64,000 bases of DNA from Thiomicrospira sp. XS5 (GCF_001507555.1 NZ_LQBO01000002.1:39629-103628), one strand, 5' to 3'. Positions 25,624 to 35,778 are shown, counted from the first letter of the stretch. Numbers and translations are program-made. Notes: generated by a model from the sequence alone, not told the origin.

Positions 25624-26778
25624 TTAAGGGTTGCTGGACAAGGCGAGGTTCTTCGACACTTTCGGCGCGTTTTTGGACTCTTGCTCGGTTTCAAACACCA
25701 ATTGCCAACGCCCTTCGGTCTGGCGTTGCCAATACTGTTCTACCAACTTACGTCCGTCATCAACCGGGAAGCTGACATAATAGACGCCCTTTTCACCCGG
25801 ATAAGCGTACACACTCACCTGAGCCCAATCCACATGATAGTCGTTCTGGCTGCGCAACCATTGATTGATTTGCGACAACACCAATTGCTTACTCTCATCG
25901 TTGCGTTCAATGAAATTGCGTTCAATATTCTGCGCGATAATCACCGGAGTCGATGGCAGCAACCCGTACTTAAACACCAATGTTTCCATCGCCGGGTTAT
26001 TCAACACCACACAGCCTCGGCTCGCCAAAGGCGCTCGACTAAAAGTATCGCGCGGCGTACCGTGTAACCAAATCCCCGAACCGGTACGGCCTTTCTGCTT
26101 GTCCCAACTGTTCGGATAATCCAGCGTCAAGGCCGCTACGCCGTAAAGTTCCGGTAACTTGGAGTCCGGTAACTCTTTTTCGATTTTGTAAATACCAATG
26201 GGCGTTTTCAGGTCGCCGCGCACTTGTTTTCCGGTGCCTTTCTCGCCCAGCGTGACATAATAATTGACGACTTCTTGATAGCCGTTTTCATTTTTACGAT
26301 ACAAGAACAAGCGATGCGCTTCGGAATCGACGATCACTAAATAAGGTTCATTACTGGTCTTCAATACATATTGCGCCAAAAGCGCATCCCAGGTGGTGTT
26401 TTGGTTAACCGCGTCGCTTTCCTGCTGTTGCCAACGCACCTTGGCTTCCGACAATAAAGAGTCCGCCTCGCGCTGGTTGCGCTGCCGCTGTTGCTGAACC
26501 CAATCGGCTTTGCCGGCGCGAATGGCATACAATTCCGCTTTAACCAACTGAGCCAGCTTGTATTCCGGCATGTCCTTAGCCAGCGTTTGCGCTTGGGAAA
26601 CGGCTTGATCGAACGAAGCGGCTTTCACCGACCCCAAACCGGACAGCAATGAATGCTCAGCCTGTAAAGCGCCGTCCTCCGCCAGAACGGACATCGACAG
26701 GCCGGCAAAGCACAAAGCCGTCACGACCTGCTTAACGCGATTTTTCTGCCAGTTTACCGCCCGGCTGCACTCAGTCAT
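25624..26778 (-). CDS. L,D-transpeptidase (YkuD) family protein
   Basis: A 384-residue periplasmic protein. It has a signal peptide (about residues 15-34, ending SVLAED), a helical N-terminal region, the YkuD catalytic domain (VDSEAHRLFLYRK at the start, then HGTP and ASRGCVVLNN with the catalytic Cys), and a C-terminal domain of about 100 residues. It would cross-link or anchor onto peptidoglycan. ATG 26778 overlaps the stop of the upstream TPR gene by 8 bp; the frame is open further upstream but only inside that gene. Confidence 0.88.
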   Translation of the reverse strand: MTECSRAVNWQKNRVKQVVTALCFAGLSMSVLAEDGALQAEHSLLSGLGSVKAASFDQAVSQAQTLAKDMPEYKLAQLVKAELYAIRAGKADWVQQQRQRNQREADSLLSEAKVRWQQQESDAVNQNTTWDALLAQYVLKTSNEPYLVIVDSEAHRLFLYRKNENGYQEVVNYYVTLGEKGTGKQVRGDLKTPIGIYKIEKELPDSKLPELYGVAALTLDYPNSWDKQKGRTGSGIWLHGTPRDTFSRAPLASRGCVVLNNPAMETLVFKYGLLPSTPVIIAQNIERNFIERNDESKQLVLSQINQWLRSQNDYHVDWAQVSVYAYPGEKGVYYVSFPVDDGRKLVEQYWQRQTEGRWQLVFETEQESKNAPKVSKNLALSSNP

Positions 26779-27613
26779 AAAGCACGTTTTCCTGTACGAT
26801 CTTCCAGTGTTCATCTTGCTTCTGCCACACCAGTTTCTTACGAACCCGATCCTTAAACGTATTGGATTCATAGGCCTGCCAGAAAGTCACTTGTATGGTT
26901 TTCGGCGTCAAAGGCACCACCTCGATCTCGTCGAGCTGGATGCGAATGTAGTTGGGGCGGGTCAGACTGCGATCCCGGCTTTTTGCCCAGGCCTGGTGGT
27001 TATTGTAATTATCCGACGTGTAATCCGGACTGTAATAACTCAAATAATGCGACACATCTTGTTCCACCCAGGCCTGACGCCAGCTTTCGACCCGGTTCGC
27101 CACCCGCTTCATATTATTTTCCACCAGCGCGAGCTGCGCTTGTTCCGGTGTTTTCAATTCGGTGCCGGCCGACAAAATCCACTGGCCTTGCGGCAAATCC
27201 ACTTTGGATTTTTCAAAAACCGTCTGATAAGCCTGTTGTGCTTGATACGCGTAAATTTGATTCAGATTCTTGCGCAGTGATGCGATTTTCGGATCGGCAT
27301 TCAAGGCCGATTCCAAGACGTGTTGCGCCTTATCATAGTCATGCTGTTTGATGTACGCGGCGGCCAAATTATTACTCGCCGCCAAATCCTGCGGGTAATC
27401 TTTCAACAAACCTTGCAACAGCTGGATCGCGCTGTCCATATCACCGGACTGTGACGCTTGAATTGCCTGCTCAAAACGCGCTTGATACGCCTGGCCGTCC
27501 GCTGTCGTTTCTTCTGCCAAAACCGTCAGCGGCGAAGCCAACATCCAAGCCCCCAAAACCGCGGCCATTAGGCGGCCAAGGCGTCCTCGAAGAGATGTAC
27601 TGTCGTGTTTCAT
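26771..27613 (-). CDS. Exported TPR protein with NTF2-like C-terminal domain
   Basis: A 280-residue periplasmic protein: signal peptide ending LTVLAEE, two to three TPR units (about residues 30-120, including NNLAAAYIKQHDYDKAQ), and a C-terminal NTF2/SnoaL-like domain with HYLSYYSPDY and WKIVQENVLYD. Translationally coupled to the L,D-transpeptidase, so it is probably a scaffold or regulator for it. ATG 27613 has AAAGGA upstream. CCAGGCCTGG at 26987 encodes QAW and a near-copy lies at 27068. Confidence 0.75.
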   Translation of the reverse strand: MKHDSTSLRGRLGRLMAAVLGAWMLASPLTVLAEETTADGQAYQARFEQAIQASQSGDMDSAIQLLQGLLKDYPQDLAASNNLAAAYIKQHDYDKAQHVLESALNADPKIASLRKNLNQIYAYQAQQAYQTVFEKSKVDLPQGQWILSAGTELKTPEQAQLALVENNMKRVANRVESWRQAWVEQDVSHYLSYYSPDYTSDNYNNHQAWAKSRDRSLTRPNYIRIQLDEIEVVPLTPKTIQVTFWQAYESNTFKDRVRKKLVWQKQDEHWKIVQENVLYD

Positions 27614-27685
27614 AAATCCTTTTTTGGAAACGAGCGCGTATAACATTCAGATTTCTTTAAAAAATTAAGCGATATTCTCGCTATT

Positions 27686-29722
27686 CTAACGTAAATCGCC
27701 CACGCCAACCATAGAAGTTTTCAGCCCTTTAATGTCGTCCCGCAACTTGGCCGCCAGTTCGAAATCCAAATCCTTGGCGGCCTTATACATTTGCTTCTCT
27801 AAGCGCTTGATTTCCGACGCCAATTCCGCCGGCGTCATGGCCTTGGCTTTCGACGTATCGTAATCGCCCTCCGACTCGGCCGCTTTCAGTTTGGCCGCCG
27901 AAGCGCCGGCACGCGGTGCATACGGCGAGTCTTCCAAGATATCGGCCACTTTCTTATCCAGCTTCTGAGGCGTAATGCCGTGCGCCTCATTAAATTCAAT
28001 TTGCTTGGCGCGGCGGCGCTCCGACTCATCAATCGCCCGTTGCATCGAATCGGTGATTTTATCGCCATACAAAATGGCTTTACCGGCCACGTTTCGCGCG
28101 GCACGCCCGATGGTCTGAATCAAGGATCGCTCCGAACGCAAGAATCCTTCTTTATCGGCATCGAGAATTGCGACCAAAGACACTTCCGGAATATCCAACC
28201 CTTCCCGCAACAGGTTGATGCCAACCAGCACGTCGAACTCACCCAGCCGTAAATCGCGGATGATTTCAATCCGCTCTACGGTATCAATATCCGAATGCAA
28301 ATAACGCACCCGCACATTATGTTCTTCCAAATATTCGGTCAGGTTTTCCGCCATACGTTTGGTTAAGGTGGTCACCAAAACGCGCTCCTCCTTGTCCACT
28401 CGCAAACGGATTTCACCTAACAAGTCGTCCACTTGGGTGAGCGCCGGGCGCACTTCCAAAATCGGGTCAAGCAAACCGGTTGGGCGCACCACCTGTTCGA
28501 CAATTTTCGACTGGTGTTCTTCCTCGTATTTCGCCGGGGTGGCGGAAACGAAAATGGTCTGCGGCATAATGCGCTCGAATTCGTCGAACCGCATCGGCCG
28601 GTTATCCAACGCCGATGGCAGACGGAAACCGAAGTTGACCAGGTTTTCCTTACGGGAGCGATCGCCCTTATACATGCCGCCGATTTGCGGAATGGTGACG
28701 TGACTTTCATCAATCAACATCAAGGCATTTTTCGGTAAATAATCCAACAAGGTCGGCGGCGGCTCGCCCGGCCCACGCCCGGACAAATAGCGCGAATAGT
28801 TTTCGATGCCGGAGCAATAGCCCAGTTCCATCATCATTTCGATGTCCAAGCGCGTGCGTTCTTCCAGGCGCTGAGCTTCGACCAGCTTATTGGCGTCGCG
28901 CAGTTCCTGCAAGCGCACCACCAGTTCATCCTTGATTTTGTCAATGGTTTCCAACACCCGTTCCCGCGGCGTCACGTAATGGGATTTCGGATAAACGGTG
29001 ATGCGGGTCGGGCGACTCAAGACTTCGCCGGTCAAAGGGTCAAACCAGGCCAGCGAATCCACCTCGTCGTCGAACAATTCGATACGAATGGCATATTCTT
29101 CCGCCTCGGCCGGAAAGACATCGATGACATCGCCCCGCACCCGGAAACAGCCTCGCCACAGCTCGACGTCATTCCGGGTGTACTGCATGCTCGTCAAGCG
29201 TTCCAGAATATCACGCTGCGAGATGACATCGCCCAAACGCAATTGCAAAATCATCTTCAAATACAGGTCCGGATCACCCAAGCCGTAAATCGCCGAGACG
29301 GTGGCAATCAACACCACATCATTGCGTTCCATCAACGCCTTGGTGGCGGACAACCGTAGTTGTTCAATCTGTTCGTTCACCGAGGAGTCTTTGGCGATGT
29401 AAGTATCGGAAGCCGGTACATAGGCTTCCGGTTGATAGTAATCGTAGTAGGAAACGAAATATTCCACCGCATTGTGCGGGAAGAAACTTTTCATCTCGCC
29501 ATACAACTGCGCGGCGAGCGTTTTATTGTGCGCCAAAATAATGGTTGGCCGCTGAACCTTAGCAATGACATTGGCCATCGTAAAGGTCTTCCCGGAGCCG
29601 GTCACCCCCAGCAGGGTTTGAAAGGCTTCACCGTCTTCCAGCCCCTCCACCAATTGTGCGATGGCGTTCGGCTGATCGCCAGCCGGTTGATAGGAGGAAA
29701 CAATTTCAAATGCTTTGGCCAT
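27686..29722 (-). CDS. uvrB: Excinuclease ABC subunit UvrB
   Basis: Damage-verifying helicase-like subunit of nucleotide excision repair, 678 residues. Walker A is GVTGSGKT, the beta-hairpin follows in [13 protein letters not shown], motif II is the DESH box, motif VI is QTIGRAARN, and the C-terminal UVR domain that binds UvrC is [21 protein letters not shown] 29722 is the standard start ([18 protein letters not shown]); a TTG further up is not needed. Full length, no anomalies. Confidence 0.97.
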   Translation of the reverse strand: MAKAFEIVSSYQPAGDQPNAIAQLVEGLEDGEAFQTLLGVTGSGKTFTMANVIAKVQRPTIILAHNKTLAAQLYGEMKSFFPHNAVEYFVSYYDYYQPEAYVPASDTYIAKDSSVNEQIEQLRLSATKALMERNDVVLIATVSAIYGLGDPDLYLKMILQLRLGDVISQRDILERLTSMQYTRNDVELWRGCFRVRGDVIDVFPAEAEEYAIRIELFDDEVDSLAWFDPLTGEVLSRPTRITVYPKSHYVTPRERVLETIDKIKDELVVRLQELRDANKLVEAQRLEERTRLDIEMMMELGYCSGIENYSRYLSGRGPGEPPPTLLDYLPKNALMLIDESHVTIPQIGGMYKGDRSRKENLVNFGFRLPSALDNRPMRFDEFERIMPQTIFVSATPAKYEEEHQSKIVEQVVRPTGLLDPILEVRPALTQVDDLLGEIRLRVDKEERVLVTTLTKRMAENLTEYLEEHNVRVRYLHSDIDTVERIEIIRDLRLGEFDVLVGINLLREGLDIPEVSLVAILDADKEGFLRSERSLIQTIGRAARNVAGKAILYGDKITDSMQRAIDESERRRAKQIEFNEAHGITPQKLDKKVADILEDSPYAPRAGASAAKLKAAESEGDYDTSKAKAMTPAELASEIKRLEKQMYKAAKDLDFELAAKLRDDIKGLKTSMVGVGDLR

Positions 29723-30021
29723 GGGCTCGTCGAGACTCCGCTCCGGGTTCGTTAAAAAACAAATTGTTGTCGGCCCGAGCAATTCGGTTGCCGATTAAAG
29801 AAAATTTACGTCAAAACCGCCCTAAACACTGAATTTTTCACTTAAAAAAAGGCTGAATTGGTTGTAAAATGACCGTAACATTTTACCTGAGTGCCGAGCA
29901 GAACAAAACCGAAACCCATTTGAATCTTAAAATACCATTTAAGAATTTGAGGGCATCGCAATACCATTGAAACCTCCGGTTCGCTTGGCACCGTCCACCA
30001 ACTTGAATGAGATGAAAATTT

Positions 30022-31206
30022 ATGTCCCGTCTGTCCAATCGTGTTAATCGAGTCAAACCTTCCCTGACCTTGGTGATTACCGCCAAAGCCGCCGAGCTGA
30101 AACGCGCCGGAAAAGACATTATCAGCCTGGGCGCGGGCGAACCGGACTTTGACACGCCGGATCACATCAAAGCCGCCGGGGTGCACGCCATCGAAAACGG
30201 ACAAACCCGTTACACGGCTGTGGACGGTACGCCAGAATTGAAAGACGCCATCATCGCCAAATTCAAACGTGACAATCATCTCACCTTCGCCGCTGACCAA
30301 ATACTGGTATCGTCCGGGGGAAAACAAAGCTTTTACAACCTGTGCCAGGGTGTGCTGAACGACGGCGACGAAGTCATTATTCCCGCCCCTTACTGGGTTT
30401 CTTACCCGGATATGGCCCTGTTGGCCGGCGGGGTTCCGGTCATCCTTGAGGCCGGCATTGAACAAGGTTTCAAAATCACACCACAAGAGCTGGAAGCGGC
30501 GATTACCCCGAAAACCAAGCTGGTGGTTATCAACAGCCCGTCCAACCCAACCGGGGCGGTTTATACCCCGGAAGAACTGAAAGCACTGGGCGACGTTCTG
30601 GCGAAACACCCGGATATTCTGATTGCGTCGGACGACATGTATGAGCACATTCTGCTCAGCGACACGCCGTTCACCAACATTCTGGAAGTCAGCCCGGAGT
30701 TGACCGATCGCACCGTGGTGATGAACGGCGTTTCCAAGGCCTATTCGATGACCGGTTGGCGCATCGGTTACGCCGGCGGCCCGAAAGACATCATTGCCGC
30801 CATGCGTAAAGTGCAATCGCAAAGCACGTCCAACCCGTGCTCGATTTCTCAGGCCGCCTCAGTGGAAGCCCTGAATGGCGACCAAGGCTGTATTCAAACC
30901 ATGTTGGTGGAATTCAAAAAACGCCACGATTTCGTGGTGGAACGCATCAACCAAATCCCCGGTTTCAAGTGCATTCCGGCCGCCGGCGCTTTCTATGCCT
31001 TTATGGACGTCCGCGACGCCATGCAACAAAAGGGCTTTGACACCGATGCCGATTTTGCGACCGCAATTCTAGAAGAGGTTGAGGTCGCGGCGGTTCCCGG
31101 TTCCGGGTTTGGAGCCGAAGGCCATCTACGCATCTCTTTCGCCACCAGCATGGATAATTTGGTGAACGCACTGGATCGCATTGACGCGTTTATGCAAAAA
31201 ACTTAA
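30022..31206 (+). CDS. Aspartate aminotransferase (class I fold type I, Ib subgroup)
   Basis: PLP-dependent aminotransferase of 394 residues, most like the prephenate/aspartate aminotransferase AatA group. Landmarks: SLGAGEPDFDTP, SSGGKQSFYN, PYWVSYPDM, SPSNPTGAVY, the PLP-binding Lys in SKAYSMTGWRIGY, and the C-terminal Arg in GHLRISFA. It converts oxaloacetate and glutamate to aspartate and 2-oxoglutarate; related prephenate activity cannot be excluded. It is divergent from uvrB across a 299-bp gap where only a weak TAAAAT (29865-29870) stands out. Confidence 0.9.
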   Translation: MSRLSNRVNRVKPSLTLVITAKAAELKRAGKDIISLGAGEPDFDTPDHIKAAGVHAIENGQTRYTAVDGTPELKDAIIAKFKRDNHLTFAADQILVSSGGKQSFYNLCQGVLNDGDEVIIPAPYWVSYPDMALLAGGVPVILEAGIEQGFKITPQELEAAITPKTKLVVINSPSNPTGAVYTPEELKALGDVLAKHPDILIASDDMYEHILLSDTPFTNILEVSPELTDRTVVMNGVSKAYSMTGWRIGYAGGPKDIIAAMRKVQSQSTSNPCSISQAASVEALNGDQGCIQTMLVEFKKRHDFVVERINQIPGFKCIPAAGAFYAFMDVRDAMQQKGFDTDADFATAILEEVEVAAVPGSGFGAEGHLRISFATSMDNLVNALDRIDAFMQKT

Positions 31207-31234
31207 TCCGCGAGTCGTTTTAAACGTTTAAATG

Positions 31235-31260
31235 AAAAACCGCCAGGCCTGGCGGTTTTT
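31235..31260. terminator. Bidirectional terminator built on CCAGGCCTGG
   Basis: A perfect 26-bp palindrome: five A, then CCGCCAGG, its complement, then five T. The centre (31243-31252) is the iterated palindrome. It separates the converging aminotransferase and nudE genes. Confidence 0.9.
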
Positions 31261-31289
31261 TGTATTCGGAAAAGGCGTCAAAAATCGGT

Positions 31290-31838
31290 TTAAATTCGAT
31301 TGAGGTGGCGCAGTACCAACATTAAGGCGGCATAAGCCCGGCCTTCCGAAAACTCCGGGTGTTCTAACAAGGTTTTCCAATCAGATAACGGCCAATGAAC
31401 CACTTCCAACGGTTCCGGTTCATCCCCTTCCGCCTCTTGAGGGCGCAACGCTTCCGCCAGCACCACATGCGTTTGATGGGTCATATACCCGGCGGCCAAA
31501 CTGAGCGAGTCCAACAAAGATACCTGCTCGGGGAAAAAGCCGATTTCTTCCTGGCTTTCGCGCACGGCCGCCTGCTGCCAGTCTTCGCCTGGGTCGATTT
31601 TCCCTTTCGGGAAACCGAGTTCATAACGCTCCACCCCGGCCGCATACTCGCGAATCAACACCAGGGCATCGTCCAAAACCGGTACAATCAAAACCGCGCC
31701 GTGCGCCGAGCTGACCAAACGCTCAAACTGCACTTGCGTTTCATTCCCATAGAGGATATCCAATCCTTCCACGGTGAAAATCCGCGTGTTAGCGAGTTTT
31801 TTTTTCGTTAGAATAACGGGCGATTTTTTCGTTTCCAT
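31290..31838 (-). CDS. nudE: NUDIX hydrolase, NudE type (ADP-sugar/NADH pyrophosphatase)
   Basis: A 182-residue NUDIX enzyme that cleaves ADP-ribose, NADH and similar ADP compounds. The Nudix box reads GKIDPGEDWQQAAVRE followed by SQEEIGF, with every catalytic position in place, and GDEPEPLEVVHWPL matches NudE. ATG 31838 gives an N-terminus aligned with the E. coli protein; earlier ATGs at 31850 and above lack a ribosome site. It is divergent from yrfG with overlapping 5' regions, a pairing also seen near nudE in E. coli. Confidence 0.88.
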   Translation of the reverse strand: METKKSPVILTKKKLANTRIFTVEGLDILYGNETQVQFERLVSSAHGAVLIVPVLDDALVLIREYAAGVERYELGFPKGKIDPGEDWQQAAVRESQEEIGFFPEQVSLLDSLSLAAGYMTHQTHVVLAEALRPQEAEGDEPEPLEVVHWPLSDWKTLLEHPEFSEGRAYAALMLVLRHLNRI

Positions 31839-31868
31839 AGCGAGCATCATACGAGAATAGGAGTTAAA

Positions 31869-32552
31869 ATGCGAATTAAAACCACCGCTCAAGGCCCCGC
31901 CATCCCCTGGAATGACATCGAGACGGTTTTGCTTGATATGGACGGGACACTGCTCGATTTACACTTCGACTGGCACTTCTGGATGACCTACGTTCCACAG
32001 ATGTACGCCGAGCGGAATCAAATGACCGAAGACGAAGCCCAACGCATCATCCGCGAGAAAATCCACTCCCAGCAAGGCACCTTGAACTGGTATTGCCTCG
32101 ATTACTGGACCGAACAGCTCAACTTGCCCATTGCCGCGCTCAAACACGAGCTCAAACACATGATTCAGGCGCATCCGGAAGTCATCACCTTCCTGCAACG
32201 CCTGCAAGCGCTCGACAAGCACGTTATTATGGTCACCAACGCCCATCGTGACAGTCTCGCCATCAAATTGGAAATGACCGAAATCGGCCATTATTTCGAT
32301 GAGATGATTTCCGCCCACGACTTCGGGATGCCGAAAGAAGATGGCGCCCTTTGGGCCGCGATTCAAAACAAGGTGCATTTCAACCCGAAACACACCTTAT
32401 TGGTGGACGACAACCTCCACGCGCTGGAATCGGCCAAAACCTTCGGTATTGCCTATCAACTGGCCGCGGTTCACGTCAGCCCGAAAATGGACAAAATCGA
32501 CCCGAAAGCCTTCCCTTACTTCGAGAATTTCAACCAAATCATGCCGGATTAA
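31869..32552 (+). CDS. yrfG: HAD-family GMP/IMP nucleotidase YrfG
   Basis: A 227-residue HAD phosphatase, DxD motif LLDMDGTLLDLHFD, motif II VTNAHR, motif IV LLVDDNLHAL. The conserved FDWHFWMTYVP stretch after motif I marks the YrfG group, which dephosphorylates purine monophosphates. A GGAG ribosome-site element (TAGGAG) precedes ATG 31869. Its last 14 bp overlap the end of the convergent tpm gene. Confidence 0.88.
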   Translation: MRIKTTAQGPAIPWNDIETVLLDMDGTLLDLHFDWHFWMTYVPQMYAERNQMTEDEAQRIIREKIHSQQGTLNWYCLDYWTEQLNLPIAALKHELKHMIQAHPEVITFLQRLQALDKHVIMVTNAHRDSLAIKLEMTEIGHYFDEMISAHDFGMPKEDGALWAAIQNKVHFNPKHTLLVDDNLHALESAKTFGIAYQLAAVHVSPKMDKIDPKAFPYFENFNQIMPD

Positions 32553-33180
32553 GCGGCGTCAACCGATACACGGTTTCGGTGGTGGCCACGCCTTTGCGTT
32601 CAAAGGTGTCCGAGTGTAACACCTCGATTTGGTAGCGATCGCCGAACAAATCACGGATTTCACGCTCTGGCACGGAAAACGGCGGCCCGGCTTTTAAAGC
32701 CTGATCATAATCCAATCCAATCAACAACATGGGAACGGCCTTATCTAAAATGGCTTTCATGTGGTCGGCGTATGGCACACGCATTTCCGGCGGCAAGGCC
32801 ACCAACGCCGCCCGATCATAGACGGCTTTAACGCCCTGACAATCGACGGCGGACAAGTGAAAAAAGTCCCCGCAAAATAACGTCATGTCGTCGAGCTCGT
32901 AACCACAAAAACGGTCGTGCTGGGCCGACCGCCCTTGCAACCCGTTTTCGGCCAAAAAATCCGCCAGTGCTTTTTCACTCAACTCCACACCCAGCACCGG
33001 GTGTCCGGCCGCATGCAACCACACCATATCCTGCGATTTGCCGCACAAAGGCACCAACACGGCCGAGCCTTCGGCCACGCCCAGCATCGGCCAGTAAGTT
33101 TTCAGCAGGGCATTCACCCCCGGTTGGTGAAAACCAATTTCGTCGTTTTCCCATTTTCGATGCCAAAAATCCGCTTTCAT
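32539..33180 (-). CDS. tpm: Thiopurine S-methyltransferase
   Basis: A 213-residue SAM-dependent methyltransferase of the TPMT family, which in bacteria also methylates selenium and tellurium oxyanions. Signatures are FWHRKWENDEIGFHQPG at the N-terminus, VLVPLCGKSQDMVWLHAAGH, and YDRAALVALPPEMR. Complete length. Convergent with and slightly overlapping yrfG. Confidence 0.92.
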   Translation of the reverse strand: MKADFWHRKWENDEIGFHQPGVNALLKTYWPMLGVAEGSAVLVPLCGKSQDMVWLHAAGHPVLGVELSEKALADFLAENGLQGRSAQHDRFCGYELDDMTLFCGDFFHLSAVDCQGVKAVYDRAALVALPPEMRVPYADHMKAILDKAVPMLLIGLDYDQALKAGPPFSVPEREIRDLFGDRYQIEVLHSDTFERKGVATTETVYRLTPLNPA

Positions 33181-33275
33181 GTTTTCCGTGTTTATCCTTT
33201 GTTTTGTCCCTGAATTACGCTAATATGAACGGCAATTATTTTACCCAAATCGTCGGCTCAAAACTTGCAAGAACC

Positions 33276-33824
33276 ATGAAAATGCCCAAACCGTCCAACA
33301 CCGATTCCACGAATCAATCTCAACTTGCCTTTTGGCAACGCAAATGGGTGAAGAACCTCCTGTTTGCGCTGTTCCTCGTGATCGTTTACATCCTTCTTCG
33401 GCCATTCATGCAAGGCGACGTCGTCCAAGGCCCGGCGCCGGCTTTTGAAACCGAATCCATCACCGGGAACCCCATTCGGTTAGAAGACTACCGCGGCCAA
33501 CCCGTTATGGTGCATTTCTGGGCCACCTGGTGCCCGATTTGCCAACTGGAACGCGACAGTGTGGAACGGCTTTCCAAAGATTACCCGGTCATTAATATTG
33601 CCACGCAATCCATGGATGATGAGGGGCTGCTGGCCTTTGCAAAAGAACACGACATGAACCCCTATCAAATCGTTAACGACTTTGACGGCCAATTGATGAA
33701 AGCCTTCGGCGCCCGTGCCGTACCGGCCACATTTATTATCGGCCCGGACGGCAACGTTTCTTTTGTCGAAGTCGGTTACACCACGCCTTATGGACTGAGA
33801 GCACGACTATGGTGGCTTCAATAG
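33276..33824 (+). CDS. Membrane-anchored thioredoxin-like protein (TlpA/ScsD type)
   Basis: A 182-residue thiol-disulfide oxidoreductase. An N-terminal uncleaved membrane helix (LLFALFLVIVYILL) is followed by a periplasmic thioredoxin fold with WATWCPICQLE (CPIC active site) and the cis-Pro loop AVPATFII. It would reduce or exchange disulfides in the periplasm. The start is not certain: the frame is open to 33225 and beyond, but ATG 33276 places the membrane helix normally. The end overlaps the next gene by 16 bp. Confidence 0.8.
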   Translation: MKMPKPSNTDSTNQSQLAFWQRKWVKNLLFALFLVIVYILLRPFMQGDVVQGPAPAFETESITGNPIRLEDYRGQPVMVHFWATWCPICQLERDSVERLSKDYPVINIATQSMDDEGLLAFAKEHDMNPYQIVNDFDGQLMKAFGARAVPATFIIGPDGNVSFVEVGYTTPYGLRARLWWLQ

Positions 33825-34498
33825 CTTCCAAACGCCGTCGCAAGAACACCCCCAAAGGGCAGATCATTCACAGTGTCCGAGACGGCTTCGGCTTAATTGA
33901 AGTCGTCGACACCCAAGTCGCGCGCAGCCTGTATTTTGGCACCCGAGTCGAACAAAGCCGTCTCTATTTCAACGCCCCCATGACACTGGCCTTTGAATAC
34001 CAGGAAGCGCTGATGGAAAGCATACTGGAACATTCCGCCCCCATTCATCGACTGCTGACACTCGGGCTGGGCGGCGGCAGCCTGCCTGCTCAAATGCATC
34101 ACATTTTTCCGAAATGCCAACAAACCGTGGTGGAACTGCGCCCGGCGGTCATCGACATCGCCTACCGGTATTTTCATCTGCCGGACACGCCGCTGATTAA
34201 GACACAAGAAGCCGATGCCTACATGTATGTCTTACAGGAAACGGAAACCTACGACATCATCGTCATCGACCTCTATGACAGCGACAGCATGCCCGCCGAA
34301 TTCACCGACGACATCTTTCTGCTCGCACTGGAAAAACTGACCAGGCCTGGTGGATTATTGCTGTTCAACCTATGGAAAGGCACCCCCGAAAAAACTCTCA
34401 GGGTCATCCGCTTTTGGGAAGACATGACCGATTGCGAAATCACCATGCGCGAAATTCACTCCAGCAACAACCTCATTCTATCGGTAAAACCACGTTAA
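33809..34498 (+). CDS. Spermidine-synthase-like methyltransferase-fold protein
   Basis: A 229-residue Rossmann protein related to spermidine synthase: LTLGLGGGSLPAQMHHIFP (nucleoside pocket), TVVELRPAVIDIA, and IIVIDLYDSDSMP. The usual N-terminal tetramerisation region is short, and polyamine specificity is unclear, so it may use another substrate. Overlaps the thioredoxin-like gene by 16 bp, implying coupling. CCAGGCCTGG at 34341 encodes the RPGG that precedes a beta-strand. Confidence 0.7.
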   Translation: MVASIASKRRRKNTPKGQIIHSVRDGFGLIEVVDTQVARSLYFGTRVEQSRLYFNAPMTLAFEYQEALMESILEHSAPIHRLLTLGLGGGSLPAQMHHIFPKCQQTVVELRPAVIDIAYRYFHLPDTPLIKTQEADAYMYVLQETETYDIIVIDLYDSDSMPAEFTDDIFLLALEKLTRPGGLLLFNLWKGTPEKTLRVIRFWEDMTDCEITMREIHSSNNLILSVKPR

Positions 34499-34513
34499 CC
34501 CGAGGAGAACACC

Positions 34514-35686
34514 ATGACCGCCGCAAACCTCAGCGTTTATTCCGAACAATTCGCAACCCTGTTCAGCGGCCATCGAATTGCCTGCCTGGTTTGCCAGCCG
34601 GATCCACCTTACGAAGTGGTGCATCACTCGCAGGGTCTACATTCATTGATCCACTTTTCAGGCGACCATCCCGTGCAATTGCTCGACTGGGTTCACCCCG
34701 ACGACCGCAAACGCTACCAGCGTGAACTGAACGCCTATGCCGCCCACCCGGAAACCCAAAGCTTCGAACGCCTGCCGTTTCGCATTCTCAATCAAAACGG
34801 TGAAATCAAATGGATTCGGGAACTGGTGCTGATTGACAACAGTGACGGTCAGCAACAGTTGATACTTAGCTGGGAAGACATCACCAAACGTTACTTGGAA
34901 GACCAGCAAAACCGCGAAAACAAACACCAGTTCAATTTAGTACTGGACTCCTTAAACGTCGGTTTTTTTGAATTCCTGCTCGGTACCAACACGGTTTTCT
35001 ATTCCCCAACCTGGAAAAAACAACTCGGCTACGAGCCTTACGAAATCGAAGATAAGTTCACCGAATGGGAAAAACGCGTCCCCCCCAAATACGTCACGGC
35101 CGTGCATAAAAACCTGGAAAAACACCTGTCCGGCGGCAGCGAATGGTACGAAGCCGTCTTCCCCATGCGCCACAAACACGGTCACCAAGTCTGGATTCTG
35201 GCCAAAGGCAAAGCCGAACGGGATGCCAACGGCCATCCCTATAAAGTCATCGGCACCCATACCGATCTTTCCGCCGTGCAGAAGCTACCCAAACAGCTTC
35301 AGGCGCTGGCCGACATCGAATTTCACCCGGAAACCCTTTACCAACGTGCCTTTGCCAGCGCGCCGGTACCGCTGTCTCTATTCAACCTCAACTCAAACAA
35401 CGTCGAAATCAATGCCAAAATGGTCGAACTCTGCGGCTATCAAAGTCAAGAACTCACCGGCCAGGTCTATACCCGCTTCTTCCATCCAGACGACCGCCAA
35501 GCCAGCATTGAAGCCATCGAACGCCATATCCGAAACGCCACCCCGAATTTGGAAACCGTCGTGCGGCGCGCCTTCCATAAAAACGGCCGCGAATTAACCT
35601 TACGCATCACCAGTTTCGTCACCACGCTGGAAAACGATGACCGAGTGTTGTGCTCTTATATCGAAGACATCACCGGCCCGGCATAA
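34514..35686 (+). CDS. Three-PAS protein without output domain
   Basis: A 390-residue cytoplasmic protein made of three consecutive PAS folds (about residues 15-130, 140-260 and 275-388). Each has the HPDD or equivalent and PAC-like ends: VHPDDRKRY with SWEDITKRY; GTHTDLS; FFHPDDRQ with SYIEDITGPA. It ends right after the third PAC motif, so no kinase, GGDEF, EAL or chemotaxis domain follows, and the next gene (uup) is unrelated. It must signal through protein contacts, or is the sensory remnant of a larger protein. An RBS (GAGGAG) precedes ATG 34514. Confidence 0.75.
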   Translation: MTAANLSVYSEQFATLFSGHRIACLVCQPDPPYEVVHHSQGLHSLIHFSGDHPVQLLDWVHPDDRKRYQRELNAYAAHPETQSFERLPFRILNQNGEIKWIRELVLIDNSDGQQQLILSWEDITKRYLEDQQNRENKHQFNLVLDSLNVGFFEFLLGTNTVFYSPTWKKQLGYEPYEIEDKFTEWEKRVPPKYVTAVHKNLEKHLSGGSEWYEAVFPMRHKHGHQVWILAKGKAERDANGHPYKVIGTHTDLSAVQKLPKQLQALADIEFHPETLYQRAFASAPVPLSLFNLNSNNVEINAKMVELCGYQSQELTGQVYTRFFHPDDRQASIEAIERHIRNATPNLETVVRRAFHKNGRELTLRITSFVTTLENDDRVLCSYIEDITGPA

Positions 35687-35778
35687 AAAGACCGCGAGAT
35701 GGGTGCGAAATCCCCGCCACTGGATTAAAATGCTCCCCAGATAACTCAACTCGGCAAATTTAAAGGCGTTAATACTTT

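Noticed and set aside
29842..30822. A 326-codon antisense frame over the aminotransferase
   Set aside because: Shadow of a high-GC third-position gene; no protein features.
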